Below are positions 22,582 through 34,700 of a stretch of DNA of 64,000 nucleotides, in pieces (positions within the stretch are counted from its first letter, which is position 1; every line of letters begins with the position of its first letter). A model generated the notes under the pieces. The model made no database searches, was not told the DNA's origin, and worked only from the letters and a program-made list of their open reading frames with translations. The translations under genes were made by a program, and so were the position numbers. The DNA is from Sphagnum magellanicum. Its lineage: Eukaryota > Streptophyta > Sphagnopsida > Sphagnales > Sphagnaceae. The DNA lies in the NCBI GenBank assembly GCA_021904315.1, contig CM038926.1, positions 2,388,718 to 2,452,717 of the forward strand, read 5' to 3'.

Positions 22582-23037
22582 TATGTTGTGTTGCCTTTAA
22601 TGTAATACCGGAATTCTTTACATCTTGAGTATTATGTTGTCATTATAAACATGTCAATTTGTTGTATCAATTACATGTATATTGATAAATTAATTCATAG
22701 TACCTATTTAATGCGAATTATGTGTTTGACCTTGGCTTTTTGCAAATCAATAGATCACCAACTAATGTTTGTTTAAAAAGGGTTAAGAATATGCAAAACA
22801 TTTGAAGTTAAATGGCAGTGTGATGTTGCAAATTCATTTCATAGTTTAGAAACATAGTTTATTGGATCCCAAATTCACTATCAATATTTTTTTGTGGCAA
22901 GATCTCTTAGTGAAGCACACCTTAAATGTCATGCATTGTGAAAAAATGTGTGTGAAAACATGATCAAGGTGATTTTTGGGGAGAAAGATACAATTATTGT
23001 TTGCAAGGACATGGAAGAGGTTGGCATTTGACCTCAA

Positions 23038-23191
23038 CATTAATAGAAAAACATGTATTTTTTGACTTGTTTATGTCAACTAATATAGTTGAAAAAATGT
23101 CATTTTCAAGTCAAATAGTTGTAATTTTAACAACTTTCAACTATATTAGTTGACAAAGACAAGTTGAAAAACACATGTTTTTCTACTAGTG
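23038..23191. mobile_element. 154-bp CACTA-type MITE
   Basis: Right end ttctactagtg, left end cattaatagaaaaacatg (degenerate CACTA). The element is a near-complete foldback: the left half (ttgacttgtttatgtcaact, aatatagttg) is reverse-complementary to the right half (caactatattagttgacaaa, gacaagttgaaaaacacatg). A CAA target duplication is at 23035-23037 and 23192-23194. It sits inside the TNP2 pseudogene. Confidence 0.8.
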
Positions 23192-23406
23192 CAATTGTAG
23201 TTGCAACAAATGCCAAATGGGTCCTACATCAAGCCAACTGCACCCCATGTCATGATAGATGAAGAAAAGGTCTTTTTGCAGACTATAAAGAACTTGAAGA
23301 CTCCATCAAACTATGCAAGACCTTTATGAACAAGGGCAAAGAAGGATGGGAAGTTAAGGGGACTAAAGTCTCATGAGTACCATATCATGATGCAACAAGT
23401 ATTTCC

Positions 23407-23529
23407 TTTGTACTTTCGTACTTTGATGTAAGAAAAGGTCCGGATGTGTTTTGTAAGCTTGCCTAAGTTGTGTGTTCAAAAAGATTTGCACAAAAATGGT
23501 TGACCCCAACAGTATGCAAATGTTAAGGG
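23407..23529 (+). repeat. 123-bp direct repeat, left copy
   Basis: Begins tttgtactttcgtactttga and ends caaatgttaaggg, immediately left of the LTR. It is the same length as the right copy, with about seven substitutions. It is part of the TNP2 pseudogene. Confidence 0.88.
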
Positions 23530-24425
23530 ATCCCAACCTCCTCAATAGACTCAAATGTGAGTCTAAGATGAAAACAATGGAAGAGTAGGAAGTTAGGGCA
23601 CACTCCTTAGCTCGCAACACTTCGGGGGTAGAGGGGCGTGTTAGAGCTCCGAGATGGGACTAGGAAGATTGACAAGCATTTCAATCACTCACACGAACCT
23701 ACACAAACCAAACAACAAGTTGGTTAATGCCTAGCTGGAACACTTTTGTTGCACGGACGAACCATAGGCAAACTCAAACTCACAAGACTCACCACGGCCC
23801 GGACTTGGGGGAAGCCACCACCTTCCCCCTTATAGTATACTCTATGGATGGCCACATGACTAGCATCCAAATGACATTTTGTCCCGGGACTCCCAAGTGG
23901 GAGTCCCAAAATTCCCAAAGTTGGGACTCTCACAACTTTGGGGGCTCATAATTTTATCTGCAGACCTCTAATTGATATGATGTTGTAGCCCTCATTGAGA
24001 GCTTTCCAACAGTATGTGGCATGCCACCTGCACGAAAGGAAATTGGGGTGATTCCCGACTTTTAGTGGTCGGGAGTCAAATTGCCAATTTGACTCTCAAC
24101 CCTTCTTTTGACCATAACTTTGTTTCAAGTGTCCAAATGGGTCATCCAAGCCCATTTCAAACATCTACGTTCTAAGAGCTTTCCAATGATATATGAAATG
24201 CTTCAATGCAATGAATTTTGACCCCTGAAATCATTTTCTAAAAATTTGGGAGTCCACTGAGACTCCAACTCCCAAAGTGGGAGCTCACTTGGGAGTGTGA
24301 GGGTTCATTCCCTCACACTCTCCTACATTCATGGGAACATGAGATGTGACTCCCGAGCTTCCCTTTTGGCCCGCACCCTTGCAAGCCTTTACTTTGGTTA
24401 CGAGCCCAAGGCTAAGGTTGCGACA
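23530..24425 (-). mobile_element. Solo LTR (family B), minus orientation, last ~8 bases missing
   Basis: On the minus strand it begins at 24425 with TGTCGCAACC and contains one unit of the caaggcaaaggggttacaag theme, the inverted repeat (gggagtcaaa/tttgactctc near 24069) and the TATA segment near 23830 (cttatagtatactct on the plus strand). It ends with ggactcacatttgagt...gttgggat, lacking the terminal GTGCGTCA. It is flanked by 123-bp direct repeats instead of 5 bp. Confidence 0.85.
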
Positions 24426-24548
24426 TTTGTGCTTTCGTACTTTGATGCAAGAAAAGGTCCGGATGTGTTTTGTAAACTTGCCTAAGTTGTGTGTTCAAGA
24501 AGATTTGCACAAAGATGGTTGGCCCCAACAATATGCAAATGTTAAGGG
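24426..24548 (+). repeat. 123-bp direct repeat, right copy
   Basis: Begins tttgtgctttcgtactttga and ends caaatgttaaggg, immediately right of the LTR. TNP2 coding sequence continues after it. Confidence 0.88.
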
Positions 24549-24975
24549 CTGAAGTTATAAAGACATTAAACATTGTATAGAAAGTGTTCCCTATTGCATG
24601 TTTTAATATCATGATGCACCTAGTTGTACATCTTGTGGAAGAATTTGAACTCTGTGGCCTAGTTCATACACAATGGATGTACTCCAAGGAAAGGTACATG
24701 AAAGCTTTGAAAGGATATGTCAAAAATATGTGCAACTATAAGGTAGCATGGCTATTGGTTATTCTATTGAAGAAGCTTTAGGGTTTTGCATAAAGTACAT
24801 CCAAGGGGTAAAGTCCACAAGGAACGTGGGATGATAAGGAGGAGCCCACCATGCATGATGAAGTCCTTGAAAGAAGTGAGTGCCCTTGTAGATTAAGTGC
24901 AGACTTGAAGACCTCATGGGCCCACACATTTGTTCTCCATAATGCAACAATCATAGAGCCATGGTGCAAGTAAGT

Positions 24976-26689
24976 TCCTATTTTTATAGCCATTATTATA
25001 AATGCTTTGATGGTTTGTACATGAAGTCCTTGCCAAATTATCTTTATTGAGTCAAAAGCAATTACATCCCCTTGCAATTGGTTTATAGGTTGAAATTTTA
25101 TGCCTATTACTATGTATTAAAGTGGAAATGGTTTTCATTTGGTCAAATATCAAATTTGAAAAATCTTGTAGGCAATTTTTTTTAGTTATTCCTTGACCTA
25201 TTTGGATGGTGGGAACTATTTTGCCTCAATTTTTTGCAATTAGATTCTCTGGATGATTCCAACATAAACAAATTCTCTAACCTTACTAATGTAAGTCATT
25301 ACAATATTGCTTTAGGTTTTATAGGTTTTTATAGAGGTTTGTCATCTATTGCAAATGTGAAGTATTGCAAGTCATTGCCATTTATGGATGACTAATTGTT
25401 TTTATCCATTTGAAGCAAGTCCATTGTCATTTTTCCTTATTTTACTATTGTTTGGGTAATGTGGCATTTGTGTTGTCCATCTACCTTGGGTTGATTCTAT
25501 GATCATTATGTCATTTAATTATTACGCAATGTGCCTTCATCGAAAATGAAGCCTTTAAACCCATAATATATGCCCTTGTGTTTTCAATGTCCTAGCACTC
25601 AAGTGTATTATGTTGAACAATTTAGTCTTTCAAATTTTAGTGGTTTTCTAACTATAGTATGATTAATGCTACTGTAGTAATGTAACTGATCATAATAATA
25701 TATAATGGGTTGAGATATACTATAGGCCATATGTTGGATATAAATATTAACATGTATACTCGTGTATTTTTTTTTACATCTTGTCCATAACATGTTATGG
25801 ACAATATGTAGAAACAATTACACATCCAAATAGCTACCAATGGTAGCTTGGCTAAAGGATCTATATGTTCATTAAATAATAGTTTGTCACTAACTTTTGA
25901 TAATGTAGGCCTCACAATGCTTGAAATAAGATGGTTGTTTGCACAAGGATGAGATGAAGTGAAATGAAGTTCAATGTTAGAAGTTGTAGCATGACCAAAG
26001 ATGCCATATGTCACTTTTTGATTAACATGCCTCTTGAATCTCCGTGACATTTTTTCCGCATCTTTTTGTTGTTAAACTGGGACTTAAGCAACCAAATGCC
26101 AAAACACATATGTTGCTTATATAGGGTCTTGTTAAAATTTGGCAAGATTAAGATCTACAAATTCAAAGGTTAAAATTTCTACCAAATTTCAACATCTATT
26201 TTAAGCTCTATAAAATTACAGGTTCACACCTTTACATAATATTTGTTTTTATTTTTTTAGTTTTCTTTGAGTGTTCTAGATGATGGGAATTATTTTTTCA
26301 TTAATGTTTTGCACTACTTAATTTGAAATCAAAATATTATGTTGTTCCCATTGAAAGTGCAATTACATATTATTATTATATTTAATCACACTGGATTAAT
26401 TATCTTTGGATGATTTTGTATTTTAATTATCCTAGTTTATTACATATATAAACATCTTTAGTTAATTTTGTATATATTGCACAAGTTAGTTAATTCCATA
26501 TATATAGTTTAGAAGCACTAATATGTCTCCTTGAATGTGTTTAGAATGTAGGGTCTTTTTATTTCAAGAGCTTATAGTTGTGTTGATGAATTTTTCCATT
26601 GCCCCAAAATAAATGTTTGCCTTCTAAATGATGACCATGTATTCAATATACCATTTGTAGGAAGTACACAATAGCTCAACGTGAAAGGA
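24976..26689. other. AT-rich gap within the TNP2 pseudogene
   Basis: Lies between DUF4218 and DUF4216 blocks and may be a decayed intron. A 132-residue minus-strand open stretch at 25652-26050 has no family I recognise and is not supported as a gene. Confidence 0.4.
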
Positions 26690-27580
26690 TAGCTTAAAGA
26701 ATAAAATTTACAAGGAATGTAGGTAGGAGGTGTAACCAAAAATTGGTTTACCCAAAGACCATGGCAAGGTTGCCACCCTTTGAACAATGGGTGTCAAATG
26801 TTATAAAAAATGCAATGCTAATAGGTGAGAACATCAATGAAAATGTGGTGTCAATTAGTATGTTGCCCTCGGACTTAGCCACAAACTATCATTTCATGTA
26901 TGCATTTGGGAACCATCTACAAGTGGCAAGTGTTAAAAAACAACTTTCAATTGTCAATTCAAGGGTTATAGGGACATTCGAACAAGAATGTCCTTCTCAC
27001 TCCAATGATCCAAACCCTATCATGGTGTCAATTGAATATGTTGGGTGGATTGAAGAGATTCTAGAATTAGATTATGGGTGATTCCAAAACAATTGTACTT
27101 ATTTGTAATTAGGTTGTTACCAACTATGAAGGGTTTACAACAACAGTGAAGCATGATGAATATGGCTTCACTCTAGTGAATTTTGAACGACTAATCCCAC
27201 TTTTAGTTCAATCATTTGCAATTCCAATACATATTGAACAAGTTTTTTTTGCATAATATGCAAGGTACCAAGGAATTAGAAGGTTGTGTTGCGGCAAGAA
27301 CCTAGGGGTTGGAGGTCAAAATTTTATAGAAATACTAGTATGGAACTTACATCGTATGACTTGGGAAATAATGGTAACCATTACGATCTGAGAATGGTAA
27401 ATCCCAAAAAGGCAGCAGTTGCATGCACCCTTCAAAATCATGTAGATGGGCAGTTCGATGGTGAATTGATCAACCCAAACCAAATAATGGATGAAGAAAT
27501 GGCAATCTCCTCTGAATGTGATGATGATGATGAGGGGAATGAAGATCTCCAACTGTTAGACTTTGAAAGTGAGTTTTTTT

Positions 27581-28671
27581 CTTATCTAATATTAGGCATG
27601 TTCATATGTTTCAGTACCAAGTTCCAAAAAATTTGGCCTTGGTTTTAATTTTGATTGATTAATTCAATGTTTGGTAACATTTGAGTACTAAAACCCTCAT
27701 CATTTTTCTAAGTTAGTTCAATGATTTTATTTGATTAGATGTGCAAGTCTAGATGATAAATCGTGACCATCTCATACATGCATGTTTGAGATGAAATGTC
27801 ATTGATTTTGTTTCAAGCACTTGGTACTCCTTTCACTTAAATCTTTTTTTGCAGTACCAAATTTCAATTGATGACATCATGGAACATGGCATGATGAAAT
27901 TCATAATGGTCTTCATTGTGTTTATTGAATATTAGTTTGGCATCTATAGTTGTTGTACATATAGCCAAATACATATTTAGATTATGGGTTGTGCACCAAC
28001 AATTTAATCACCTTTTCAAAATTTTAGATACATTATGGAAGGTTTCCATTTTTTGTCATTATGTTGCACTTCAAAATCTCACCAAGAGCACGTTCAAAGG
28101 AAGCTATGCATAAAAAGCCTTTCCTAATAGTGGGTACTTTTGGAGGTGTGTAAACATAGTCCATCTTTTCCCAAAAAAATATGCTTCCTAGTAGCATGTG
28201 ACAAATTGTCTTTGATAAATGTTATTAATGAAATTAATGAGCATTGCATTTTGGGCAAGATGATTATTTTTTATTCCACACATACAAAACTGAAATTTGA
28301 CATGAACTAGCAATCTATTACATATTTCTTCTCCAAGCCTTAAACATTCAAAAACAATATTTTTTACATTCAAATGTGGCAAATCATCCAATAGGAAATA
28401 CATAGAATAGTGTTTGTTGCTTGTTTCTTGAAGCATGTTATTTTATAAGCTTCACCAAAAAGAAAAATTGGTCATGTGTCCCTAGAAAGATTTAGTTAAA
28501 TTTGGTTAATTACCACTAAATAAAGTATTAATCTCTAATCATCATTTTATATGTTTGGCTACACCATGAAAACCAACTTGTATATGAATATGGTTATTTT
28601 TATTCTTTTTTTGTTCTTCTACAAAAAAATCAATTCTAGTTGTTGAAAAATCTTCCAAATCATTTCCTTTT
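27581..28671. other. No gene recognised
   Basis: AT-rich sequence between the TNP2 pseudogene and the solo LTR, with short ORFs only. Confidence 0.4.
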
Positions 28672-29493
28672 TGTCACAACCCCACTTTGGGGCTAAGTGC
28701 GAGAATCCAACTCACACTCCCAAAAAAATGGGAAAATGGAGTCCTCCGGGACTCTCAAAAACTCAGAAGACGATTTGAGGGGTCAAATCTTCTCACCTTG
28801 CTGCGTTATTTATATCAATGGAAAACTCTTGAAGCGTAGATGTCCAAAATGGCCTCGCATTGCCCATTTGAACATATGCAACCCAAGTTATGGGCAAAAG
28901 AAGGGCCGGGAGTCAAACTGCCAGTTTGACTCCCGACCACTAAAAGTCGGGAATCGACCTCTTTCCGACGTTGTTTCAAGGAGTGCAACACGGCGTTGAA
29001 AAGCTCTTGACGAGAGCTACAACTTTGGTTTAAGACTCGTCCCGATCCGAGTTCGGGGCGAGGAGCTATGGCCGTCCAAAGTCCCAGGACTCCAACCCGG
29101 GACAGTTTCGGGACTCCAACTTGAGAGTCCCGGGAAAAAGAGCCATTTGGATGTAGCTTCGGCGGAGAGCTGTAGAGAATACTATATGGGGGAAGGTGGT
29201 GGCTTCCCCCGAGTCCGGGCCGTGGTGAGTCAAGTAGTCTAAGTTGCCCGTGACTTGTCCCAACACCCAAAGGTGTTCTCGAATGCTAACTAACCCTTTG
29301 TGGTTGGTGTTTGGATGCAGATTCAAGCTTGATCTTCTAGTCCATCTTCCTAGTATGATCTCGGGACTTCTAGCACGCCCCTCTACCCCTCTTTAGTGTT
29401 GGAAGTCGAGAGCGCCCTTCAAGTCCCAACTTTCCGCAACTCAACATAGTTGGACCCTCAAGTGGGTTCAACCCGAGACTTGGGAGTGCGTCA
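28672..29493 (+). mobile_element. Solo LTR (family A) with target duplication
   Basis: Begins TGTCACAACCCCACTTTG and ends GACTTGGGAGTGCGTCA. It is related along its whole length to the chromovirus LTRs at 44838 and 50986, including the perfect inverted repeat gggagtcaaa/tttgactccc near 28910-28937 and the tactatatgggggaagg promoter-like segment near 29181. The 5-bp CTTTT duplication is at 28667-28671 and 29494-29498. Length 822 bp. It was formed by LTR-LTR recombination. Confidence 0.92.
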
Positions 29494-29498
29494 CTTTT

Positions 29499-31710
29499 CA
29501 AATTTTATTTCTAGTGAAGTACAAAAAAATTGGCCTTAATGAGCAAATAAATCAAGACCTTGTTATTCAAGTTTGTAAAAATCTCCATGGAGTCATATTT
29601 GACTAAGCTCTTGGTTTTTTTTACTTCAATTGTCACTTTTGAAACCACCTTGACTAAGTGACCCATTTGACAATATAGTTCGATAGGTCACAATAGTCAA
29701 TGTGACCAGTCAAAACTAACATGGCTCATCAATTACCTATGGGTCTAGTCAAGTTGAACATTTATGTTAGTCAAAATGGACAAGCTAGTGAAGTTGGCCA
29801 TCTTGATGGGTCATGTTTTTTAGTAATGCAAGTAGTGAAGGAATGAATCTATCAAGTGGACCAAAGATCAATATTTGAATTGACAAATGTTCTTTTGATG
29901 CAATAACTGACTGTGATTGTGTTTATAGAAAATCATAAATGTTAAAGGACCTAGATCCATTACTTTGTGAATCCATTTTTTCTAATTTTGGCATCGTACA
30001 TTATTTTTCAAAATAAAAACTTTTGGTGATGATTAAAATCTACAAACTTAAGAAACAATATCTAGATTGATGAAGCTATTTTTGAAACCCATAAATGCAT
30101 TCTCAGATCAAGAGTGAAAGGACCAAACACTTCATGAATTAATGAACATTATCAAAAACAATAGTAGCATACCAATAGTTGGAACACTTTCCCAAATATG
30201 AGGAACACCTACTATTTCAACACCCAAGTTCATATTCTTATAGGATCTTCCTCAATCCTACAAGTTTATAAATTATTTCTATATTGTGCTAGTGGTCAAT
30301 GCGGTAGTAATAGTTCTATGGATTTCCAACCTTCAAAATTGCAAGCAAAACCCATTACAGATATGATCAATTAGAGGGGGCCTAGAACTAGACTCCTTTC
30401 CTCAATTGCACAAAATCCTGAAAGCCAAAAAAATAAAAAATAAAAAAATCCGCCAACTCTTGGCAATAAAAGACCTAAAAAAACTTTTGATGAAAGAAAT
30501 TCACATTTAAATATAAGGAAGCATGAACCCATTGTGACCTTGCTTAATTTGCAAAATTCAAATTGGTTTAGTTTAAATTAGAACTTTATTTATGATGTAA
30601 TTTATAAAGGCCAAATGGTCCCATAAGAGCATGTTCAATGGATGTTGTTAGTGATGCTTGTAGTCAACAAATGGAAATATTGGATTAAAATACCACTAGG
30701 TACATGGCTTAGCTTTATTATGTTTTGCTACACTTAATAAAAAAATTGTTGAAACTTGTAGAACTTAGTTTCAAAACAACCTTACATATGGTGTATGTCC
30801 AATTTTCAATAATAAGTCATAACAACTTGCCATCAATTTGATTACTTTAGAAGATGCGTAAAAGAACCTTAAATCTATATTAAATCATACAAAAATACAA
30901 ATATGTCTCATATGTCCAAATATTTTACAAATTTCAACATGTAAGAAAATCAAAACCTCTAAATTTGATAATGATTTGAAGAACATATGATGCATATTCA
31001 AATAACAAACTACACATAAATTGTGTAATACGGTGGCACCATAGTTAATGACAAATTTAGGACCTTTCATACACATCAAGTTACAAATAATTATAAATAA
31101 AAGCTAAGCACATTGTTTGATCATGTAAGCAACAAATTACAGTCTAAAATTCAATGGGAGAGGTTTGAAACTTCATTAATGATAGTTGCCCATCATACGG
31201 CTCCCAAAGCATTTAGTATTCTGATTGTGATATGATTGGGTCAAAATTTGCATCCTATGTGTTGGTACTTAAAACATAAAAAACAAAAGTTTGTAATTCA
31301 ATATTAGAATAATTTACAATATGACATGTCCATATTCTGATAGCAAGTTGCAACAATCGGCCATCAACATGACTGCTCCACAATTTACATAAAATAACCC
31401 TAGATAGTACTAAATCAAAGATTGAGTAAATTTGTCTCATAAGTCCAATTGTATCTTTACAAATTTCAAACTATAAGAAAACAAATGCCTAAACAATGCA
31501 TGTTATCCTTACTATTTATCCAACAATCTGACTTGTTGCAATGCATTTAAAATGATGGTCAAGGCTTCATGACTAAGTTCAAATGTCTTAGATCTATCTC
31601 ATAAATAGTGGATAGTGGGTGGCATTAAGAACTTAGAAATCAACACTAAATGACCAAAGACATAAGCAATTGGGTTGTCATTTCTAAATGTATAGGATCT
31701 ACTCCCTTAT
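29499..31710. other. No gene recognised
   Basis: AT-rich sequence with short ORFs only. The phrase tagtcaa/ttgacta recurs between 29590 and 29800 (agtcaagttgaac, agtcaaaatggac, tgactaagtgacc), perhaps subterminal transposon repeats. Confidence 0.35.
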
Positions 31711-31714
31711 TGTA

Positions 31715-34700
31715 GCCTTTCATAGGTCAGTATCCACAAATGACTACATCTTCCACCTCATATGTGATGTTCCATCCATCTGTCAAACTATCCTCAATCA
31801 CATCTATGCATTTAATAACCAGCAATATCCAAAATGGATCATTTGGGTCATCTAAAAGAACTGTAGTATTTTCTCCCACCTACACATCATCAACAATCCA
31901 TTCCCCTCCTAGGCCAAACTCAATTTCTTCATCCTCATTTTGTTGTTGGATTGCATCCATGACTTGCACTTGGTTTGGCATTAATATTGACAATGTCCAA
32001 CTTGGCACATGAGTAGCAAGTTCACATTCAAGTTCAAAATTCCTATCTACACAACTCATATAGGCACATGATACATGCTTGAACTAAATCAAAGTTGAAT
32101 ATCTTATTGACATTGACTGAACCTAATGCATACCTTTGTTGCTATTAATTGTGTTATAACTGTGAATACAAGCCTGGTTTATGCCACCAACTTTGAACTC
32201 CGAGAAAAACTTGTTCACACTTATTTTAACATTATTATGTTCAGCATGATGCTTGGTTGCTTATGCTTTCAAGTACAAAACCACTTATGTGCATTTTGAA
32301 ACTTTAATTCATCTAGGTGAAAGCATGGAAAAAGTATACATGTAAAGTTGTTGAAAAAATATCAAGTTAAAAAAAGGTAGTTTTTCATGAAAACACAAGA
32401 AAGTAGATTCAAATTTTCTTTAAATTTCATTTTGAAACTCTTGAGCCCTCAATTGGGTTTATTGTAAATCAACTATAAATTTTCAAAAACTTTGAAATAT
32501 GAAAAGTAGGGAACAAGTAGGTTTGAAATTGACTGGTCAATATGATGTTCAAACCTACTTTTTCATTAAAAAATTTAATGAAATATACACGTATGAAGTT
32601 ATAGCATATCATTGTATATTTAAAGGCCTCACCAAAAAACAAATCTATTTTCTCTTTGGTAGAATATACTTCACACATACTTGAATCAAATGTTACATTG
32701 CATAAAGTAGGTTTTAAAAGCTACTTGCATTTAGAAAAATCTACTTGAAACCTACTTTTACAATGCAAAATTAAAAAATTAAAACATAATAATCAAGAAG
32801 TATTTTATCAATTATCATTCAACTAAAAAGATTGAATGTATAAATATTTTGTGATGGGTTTTGGTCCTACTTTTTGTTCATTTGACAAGTAGACTAGCAA
32901 GTACTTTTAGTTGTACACTTTATTGTGCTTTCATCCATCTGACTTCACTTCCTATTTGCAAATTTTTCATTAGCATAACACTATTGCACAATCCACTTCC
33001 CCCTTCCCTTGGCCTAAAGCAAAGTAATTCCAAATCATTTAGCAGCTTGAAGGTAAGGGTTGCACAAGAAATCAAAGAAGGGTACCAACCCACAAAGAAC
33101 TGAGCTCTTGATGATTTGAATTGGCCATAGCAACCATCTAACCAAACAACATTTTGAAACGGGAAGCAACCAAATTGCTTGGTATGCTCCCAAAAAAACA
33201 TAAAACAATGTTGAACATATAAAATATCATGGTCTTAATCATCTGAGATGAGATTATGCACTTATTTGATAAGACATTTGCTCATAACTTGGGTTGTAAG
33301 CTAAATTGTACATGTAACTAATCACAACCAAGATGTTGATCTAGATGTTGTGCCAATGCATGTTTTGGATCTCATTTTGAACTTTCATGGTGTAGTTTTC
33401 ATTGGAATCCACACAAGTCAAAAGAGAATCCATTGGCAATTGCTCAAGTTGCTACTTAGATTGAACATCTGCCAACTTGCCAAATATTTATGCAAAACAA
33501 AGGCTTTTAACTGAGGTTGTAGGTACCTTATGTAATCCATAAAATGAGTCTTATTGTAACTCAATGTAGGGACCTTTTTATCCTTGTTATCTTTTGTTTG
33601 ACCCACTATTTCAATAACTATACTCTTCCATTTCACGAGATGTTTAGACAATAGTTCTTGATAATATATCTTCAAAATTTGAATGCCACAATTAGGGCAT
33701 TTTCCAAGTAAGCATTCCCTCTTGTGCCACAAGGAATCTAAGGATTTTCCACACATAATGGATGTCCACAAATTTGTAATCCCACCATATATTTGAGAAT
33801 GGGTAAAACATGCACAATCAAATGTGCTTTCAACATTGACTGCACATACCTTTGGGTATTTGCATACACATGTAGCATGTATGCCAACCAAATTAATTTG
33901 CATGTCATTTAGTCCATTCACCAAAAGCTTGGGCTCCGTGTAATATCGACAACATGTATTCCGTGTTGTGAATCTACGAACAAACCACGGTTTGAGAGCA
34001 TGAAACTCAGTAAATCCAATTTGTACGCTTGGGTGTTGATTTTTGAAGTTGTGAAAAACTTTAGCTGCGTATCAAATTTAGTTGCACATGATCAATTTAA
34101 AATTTACACAAGCATAGACCAAGGTTAACCTCATGTAAGAAAAACAAACAAAAGCCCTTTGCACAACTAGGTGATAGGAACATCCATATAAAATTTTAAA
34201 CTAAGGGTCACAAATCCATATAAAGTTTATTGCATATTTCGTATGATATATGTTTCAAGGTCCATGAATGCATAGTTCAATAAAATCAAGGTTAACCAAA
34301 TGGCAAAATACATACTCCACATACCATAATACATTTGTTGTTTTAAGGTAGTTGTACACCCCAAACAAGACTTGATAAAAGAATTGAAGTCAACATATGG
34401 GAAGGACAAATGGAAATTAGCAATACATTGTCAAAAAACAAACACAAAAGTAAAAAAAAATTAGAAAACAAAAGGACAACATTTCTTTTGAAAATGAATA
34501 GGGGATGCCTTATGAAATCCTACCAAACTTTACACCTACATGCATCAAATATGTTATCAACAACATTGACAGTCTATTTTGCTGAAACATTCAAATTTTC
34601 CTATTTCTTGTATTAAACAGTAGCCTTATACACAATTGTAATTCTTGGAAACAAACTTTTAAGTATTATAGTGACTTCATTCAATCAACCTTGGGACTGT

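Larger units (their letters stand above)
22905..27580 (+). pseudogene. CACTA TNP2-type transposase pseudogene, interrupted
   Basis: Block 1 (22905-23529, minus the MITE) reads SLSEAHLKCHAL.KNVCENMIKVIFGEKDTI and KDMEEVGI, then EKVFLQTIKNLKTPSNYARPL, GLKSHEYHIMMQQVFPLYFRT and VRMCFVSLPKLC. Block 2 (24426-24975) is the DUF4218 region: IACFNIMMHLVVHLVEEFELCGLVHTQWMYSKERYMKALKGYVKNM, EALGFCIKYIQG, then EEPTMHDEVLE, CRLSADLKTSWAHTFVLHN. Block 3 (26690-27580) is DUF4216-like: FMYAFGNHLQVA, GTFEQECPSHSNDPNP, VSIEYVGWIEEILELDYG, YGFTLVNFERLIP, VVLRQEPRGWRSKFY, and an acidic tail. Stops and frame changes occur throughout. The DDE-bearing N-terminal half was not found. A MITE and an LTR are inserted into it. 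Confidence 0.85.

Noticed and set aside
25652..26050. 132-codon minus-strand ORF as a gene
   Set aside because: No recognisable domain. It lies in the gap between two plus-strand TNP2 blocks and may be a chance frame.
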